Assembly: GCA_937885165.1 (NCBI GenBank)
Contig: CAKZZJ010000037.1
Location: forward strand, 1 to 8,777
DNA length: 8,777 bases
Direction: 5' to 3'
Source: an uncultured Caryophanales bacterium
GTDB taxonomy: Bacteria; Bacillota_I; Bacilli_A; Acholeplasmatales; Anaeroplasmataceae
Positions 6,505 to 8,777 of the stretch are shown piece by piece. Each line of letters starts with the position of its first letter. Position 1 is the stretch's first letter. The notes under the pieces are model-generated. The model saw only the letters and a program-made list of their open reading frames with translations, had not been told where the DNA came from and searched no databases. Both the position numbers and the translations under genes were made by a program.

Positions 6505-7255
6505 TTATTTCACCTAAAAAGCTTAATATATTTACTCTACTTTCACCTTTTTTTATTAAAGATAAGAATTCAGTATTTCCGCTACCACCCTTAATAGGAG
6601 ATAATTTCAAATCCATGATACCTAAATCATATTTAGATAATTCATTTATAATATTTTCTAATATCTTTTTATATAAGTTTTTATCTTTAACAATTCCGTT
6701 TTTAAGATGCATCTTTCCCACTTCAAACTGGGGCTTAATTAAAATTATTGATGCGTAAGCTTCATTCATAAATCTGGATATAGATGGCAAAAGATATTCT
6801 ATTGATACAAAAGATACATCCATTACAACATAATCTAATTTTAAAGAAAAAGATGTAATATCTCTAATATTTGTTTCTTCATAAGATATTACTCTTTTAT
6901 CATTTTTAAGTGTCGGATGAAGCTGATTTTTACCTACATCTACTGCATACACTAATTTAGCACCATGTTTTAATGCACAGTCAGTAAATCCACCTGTAGA
7001 TGAGCCAATATCAAGTATAACCTTATCCCTAAAATCTAAATTAAAAACCTTTATAGCTCCTTCAAGTTTTAATCCGCCTCTTGAAACGTAAGAAAGTTCT
7101 TTTATAATTTCTATTTCATCACTATCATCAACATCAAAGCTTGGTTTTAATATTTTTTTATTATTTACTAAAACATTTCCTTCTTTAATAAGAATATTCG
7201 CTTTGTTTCTTGATTCAATATTTTTATTTAGAACTAAGAAATTATCTAATCTCAT
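6482..7255 (-). CDS. tlyA: TlyA-family rRNA 2'-O-methyltransferase
   Basis: SAM-dependent RNA methyltransferase of the TlyA/YqxC family. Mycobacterial TlyA 2'-O-methylates 16S and 23S rRNA cytidines; some homologues are called hemolysins, but rRNA modification is the likelier role here. The N-terminal S4 RNA-binding domain covers about residues 1-60 (RLDNFLVLN start). SRGGLKLE (58-65) joins it to an FtsJ/RrmJ-type Rossmann domain with the SAM loop DIGSSTGGFTD (82-92) and AVDVG (104-108). The probable K-D-K-E catalytic tetrad is Lys63, Asp146 (VVMDVSF), Lys174 (LIKPQFEVG) and Glu229 (GNTEF). Its 257 residues are close to full family length. It starts in a four-base ATGA overlap with the xseB stop, a classic sign of translational coupling; the only upstream GAGGA is about 13 bases away. 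It overlaps recN by 23 bases at its end. Confidence 0.95.
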   Translation of the reverse strand: MRLDNFLVLNKNIESRNKANILIKEGNVLVNNKKILKPSFDVDDSDEIEIIKELSYVSRGGLKLEGAIKVFNLDFRDKVILDIGSSTGGFTDCALKHGAKLVYAVDVGKNQLHPTLKNDKRVISYEETNIRDITSFSLKLDYVVMDVSFVSIEYLLPSISRFMNEAYASIILIKPQFEVGKMHLKNGIVKDKNLYKKILENIINELSKYDLGIMDLKLSPIKGGSGNTEFLSLIKKGESRVNILSFLGEINDKKDNS

Positions 7256-7476
7256 TCAGTTTTGAATTCCTCAGGACCGGTATCAGTCATTTTTTCAATT
7301 ATCATTTCTTCATTTTTGGTTAATATTTCATTGCATTTTTTTGAAATATCAAGACCTAATGTATAATTTTTTACTGCATCCTCTAAAGATACATCTTTAT
7401 CATCTAATTTTTTTATTATTGACTCTAGCTCAGATAATAATTCTTCAAAGCTTTTTTCTTCTTTTTTATTTTCCAT
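7252..7476 (-). CDS. xseB: Exodeoxyribonuclease VII small subunit
   Basis: Small subunit of exonuclease VII, which degrades single-stranded DNA from both ends; several XseB copies bind each XseA. The 74 residues form a helical protein: FEELLSELESIIKKLD (10-25) followed by SLEDAVKNYTLGLDI (30-44) match the family pattern closely. I chose the ATG at 7474-7476 because a near-perfect GGAGGT (7482-7487) lies five bases upstream. The frame stays open for 12 more codons to an ATG at 7512, but those residues (MDQSYLRLRRSK) lie within the xseA coding sequence and resemble no XseB N-terminus. It overlaps the xseA end by 11 bases and the tlyA start by four, so subunit synthesis is probably coupled. Confidence 0.95.
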   Translation of the reverse strand: MENKKEEKSFEELLSELESIIKKLDDKDVSLEDAVKNYTLGLDISKKCNEILTKNEEMIIEKMTDTGPEEFKTE

Positions 7477-8671
7477 CTTTGACCTCCGTAACCTTAGATA
7501 TGATTGATCCATTTTTTAATTTAGTTGTTAAAATATCTCCTATTTTAACATCCTTTATATCTGTTATTATCTTATTATCCACTTCTAATATTGAATAGCC
7601 TTTATCCATAATCATAAGTGGGTTAAGTGAATCAAGCCTGCTTTTGTATAATTCATAAAGATGTTTTTTATTTTGAATTATTGTAAGTATTTCCTGCCTT
7701 AATCTTAATTCATAATTCTTTAAAATCTCTTTTTTATGTTTTAATGTTTCTTTAGGGTTTTTAGAATCAAGCAAATTATCTAAATTAAGTAATTTCCTTC
7801 TTTTTTCATCGATTATCCTTTTGATTCTTTTATCAATTTCATTAACATAAAAATTAATATTTTCTTTTAATACATCAATATTAGGTGTAGCAAGTTCTGC
7901 TGCCGCTGTCGGTGTTGCTGCTCTTACATCTGCTACATAATCCGCTATTGTAAAATCAACCTCATGACCGACTGCAGAAATAATTGGAATCTTACTTTCA
8001 AATATTGCGTAAGCTACTTCTTTTTCGTTGAATGCCCATAAATCCTCAATAGATCCTCCGCCACGGCCGACGATTAATACATCACAGATATTATCTTTAT
8101 TAGCAAGTTTTATCTGTCTTGCGATATCAGTTTTGGCATCATTACCCTGAACTATCGCAGGATATAATAATATTGATGTCAAAGGATATCTTCTTTTAAT
8201 CGTGTTTATTATATCCCTTATTGCCGCGCCTGTTGGTGAAGTGATAACTCCGATTTTTTTAGGAAATAAAGGGAGTTTTTTCTTTAATGCCGGATTAAAT
8301 AAACCTTTTTCTTCTAATTCCTTTTTTAATTTCTCATAGGCAACCATTAAATCACCTAATCCTGATACTTCCATACTGCGGCAGTTTATCTGATATGTTC
8401 CTGATGGCTCATATACACTTACATTACCTTTAACATATACTTTCATTCCATCTGCAGGTTCAAATTTTACTTTAGATGCTGAAGAAGAAAACATCGTTGC
8501 TGAAATGCTAGCATGTTCATCTTTTAATGTGAAATAAAAGTGACCTCTAGAGTTATGCTTGAAATTTGATATTTCACCTTTTATGTATACGTTCTTCAAA
8601 AACTCATCTTGTTCAATTTTGTTTTTCATATATTTATTCAATTCAGTAACAGTTATTGGCTTTGGTTCCAT
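7466..8671 (-). CDS. xseA: Exodeoxyribonuclease VII large subunit
   Basis: Catalytic subunit of exonuclease VII, the metal-independent single-strand DNA exonuclease used in mismatch repair and clean-up of damaged DNA; 401 residues, somewhat shorter than the E. coli protein. The N-terminal OB-fold (about 1-100) has VYIKGEISNFK and GHFYFTLKD. The catalytic domain carries GVITSPTGAAIRDI (141-154), VGRGGGSIEDLWAFN (201-215) and AVGHEVDFTIADYVADVRAA (233-252). Asp153, Arg203, His236 and Asp239 line up with E. coli residues that I recall as important for activity. A long coiled coil (about 265-350) expected to bind XseB follows, then the C-terminal MDKGYSIL motif (355-362). The ATG has GAGGT seven bases upstream (8679-8683), only 13 bases after the nusB stop. 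Complete and apparently intact. Confidence 0.97.
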   Translation of the reverse strand: MEPKPITVTELNKYMKNKIEQDEFLKNVYIKGEISNFKHNSRGHFYFTLKDEHASISATMFSSSASKVKFEPADGMKVYVKGNVSVYEPSGTYQINCRSMEVSGLGDLMVAYEKLKKELEEKGLFNPALKKKLPLFPKKIGVITSPTGAAIRDIINTIKRRYPLTSILLYPAIVQGNDAKTDIARQIKLANKDNICDVLIVGRGGGSIEDLWAFNEKEVAYAIFESKIPIISAVGHEVDFTIADYVADVRAATPTAAAELATPNIDVLKENINFYVNEIDKRIKRIIDEKRRKLLNLDNLLDSKNPKETLKHKKEILKNYELRLRQEILTIIQNKKHLYELYKSRLDSLNPLMIMDKGYSILEVDNKIITDIKDVKIGDILTTKLKNGSIISKVTEVKDGK

Positions 8672-8684
8672 TTATTATACCTCA

Positions 8685-8777
8685 TTAGTTTTTATTTTCT
8701 TTTACAATATTAGCTAAAACTCCATTAACAAAAGATTGTGATTTGCTTTCTCCATATTTTTTAGCAAGTTCTACAGC
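8685..8777 (-). CDS. nusB: Transcription antitermination factor NusB, C-terminal end
   Basis: Only the last 30 codons and a TAA stop are in the window. The translated end, AVELAKKYGESKSQSFVNGV followed by LANIVKENKN, matches the conserved NusB C-terminus, in which AVELAKxYG and FVNGVL are typical. NusB binds boxA RNA with NusE (ribosomal protein S10) and supports rRNA antitermination. Its place directly upstream of xseA fits the Bacillota nusB-to-recN cluster, although folD usually lies between them in B. subtilis. The start and the operon promoter lie beyond the right edge. Confidence 0.9.
   Translation of the reverse strand, partial: AVELAKKYGESKSQSFVNGVLANIVKENKN

Noticed and set aside
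597..7255. Mycoplasma-type code with TGA as tryptophan
   Set aside because: The HAD and xseB genes end in TGA at the expected family lengths, and tryptophan is encoded by TGG, for example near the dinB end.
7477..7512. Longer xseB start at an upstream ATG adding 12 residues
   Set aside because: The extension lies within xseA, has no ribosome-binding site as good as GGAGGT at 7482-7487, and adds residues unlike the XseB N-terminus.
7341..7598. Plus-strand open frame of 85 codons
   Set aside because: Antisense to xseB and the xseA end, hydrophobic only because it is complementary to Lys/Glu-rich helices.
8655..8686. A tiny frame starting at the ATG that overlaps the nusB stop (TAATGAGG)
   Set aside because: It runs only about ten codons into xseA with no ribosome-binding site of its own; the ATG at 8671 with GAGGT fits xseA.

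Overview
The window is strongly AT-rich and uses TGA as a genuine stop codon: the HAD phosphatase ends in TGA followed by a second in-frame TGA, and xseB also ends in TGA. Genes are tightly packed, with AGG/GGTGA-type ribosome-binding sites and proteins of Bacillota type. This suggests a low-GC Bacillota, plausibly a Bacilli/Erysipelotrichia-like lineage near the Mollicutes, but not a Mycoplasma with recoded TGA. The species cannot be named from this sequence.

Left part (1-1793, minus strand): dinB, the translesion DNA polymerase IV, reads leftward into a DEAD-box RNA helicase that runs off the window edge. The two share one base (TAATG), so they are probably co-transcribed and translationally coupled. 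A short divergent promoter region (1794-1881) separates dinB from a plus-strand pair: a 71-aa single-pass membrane protein of unknown function and a Cof-type HAD phosphatase. A terminator-like hairpin sits between these two, and a second one follows the HAD gene.

Right part (2964-8777, minus strand): one apparent operon, read right to left, containing nusB (only its last 30 codons), xseA, xseB, tlyA, recN and a large lipase-like lipoprotein. It ends in its own hairpin terminator, facing the HAD terminator. Gaps are 13-33 bases or genes overlap (11, 4 and 23 bases). The order follows the nusB-to-recN cluster of Bacilli such as Bacillus subtilis, but folD, ispA, dxs and argR, which lie within that cluster there, are absent. 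NusB (transcription antitermination), exonuclease VII (XseA/XseB), the rRNA methylase TlyA and the repair ATPase RecN are well supported.

The least ordinary element is the lipoprotein at the end of that operon. It has a lipobox, a serine-hydrolase-like Gly-Tyr-Ser-Lys-Ser motif and plausible acid and histidine partners. Its start is odd: the only standard start codon gives a signal peptide with no positive charge, while an ATT codon five codons upstream sits at ideal distance from a strong ribosome-binding site and would restore the usual Lys-Lys. I saw no CRISPR array, rRNA, tRNA, insertion sequence or phage gene.
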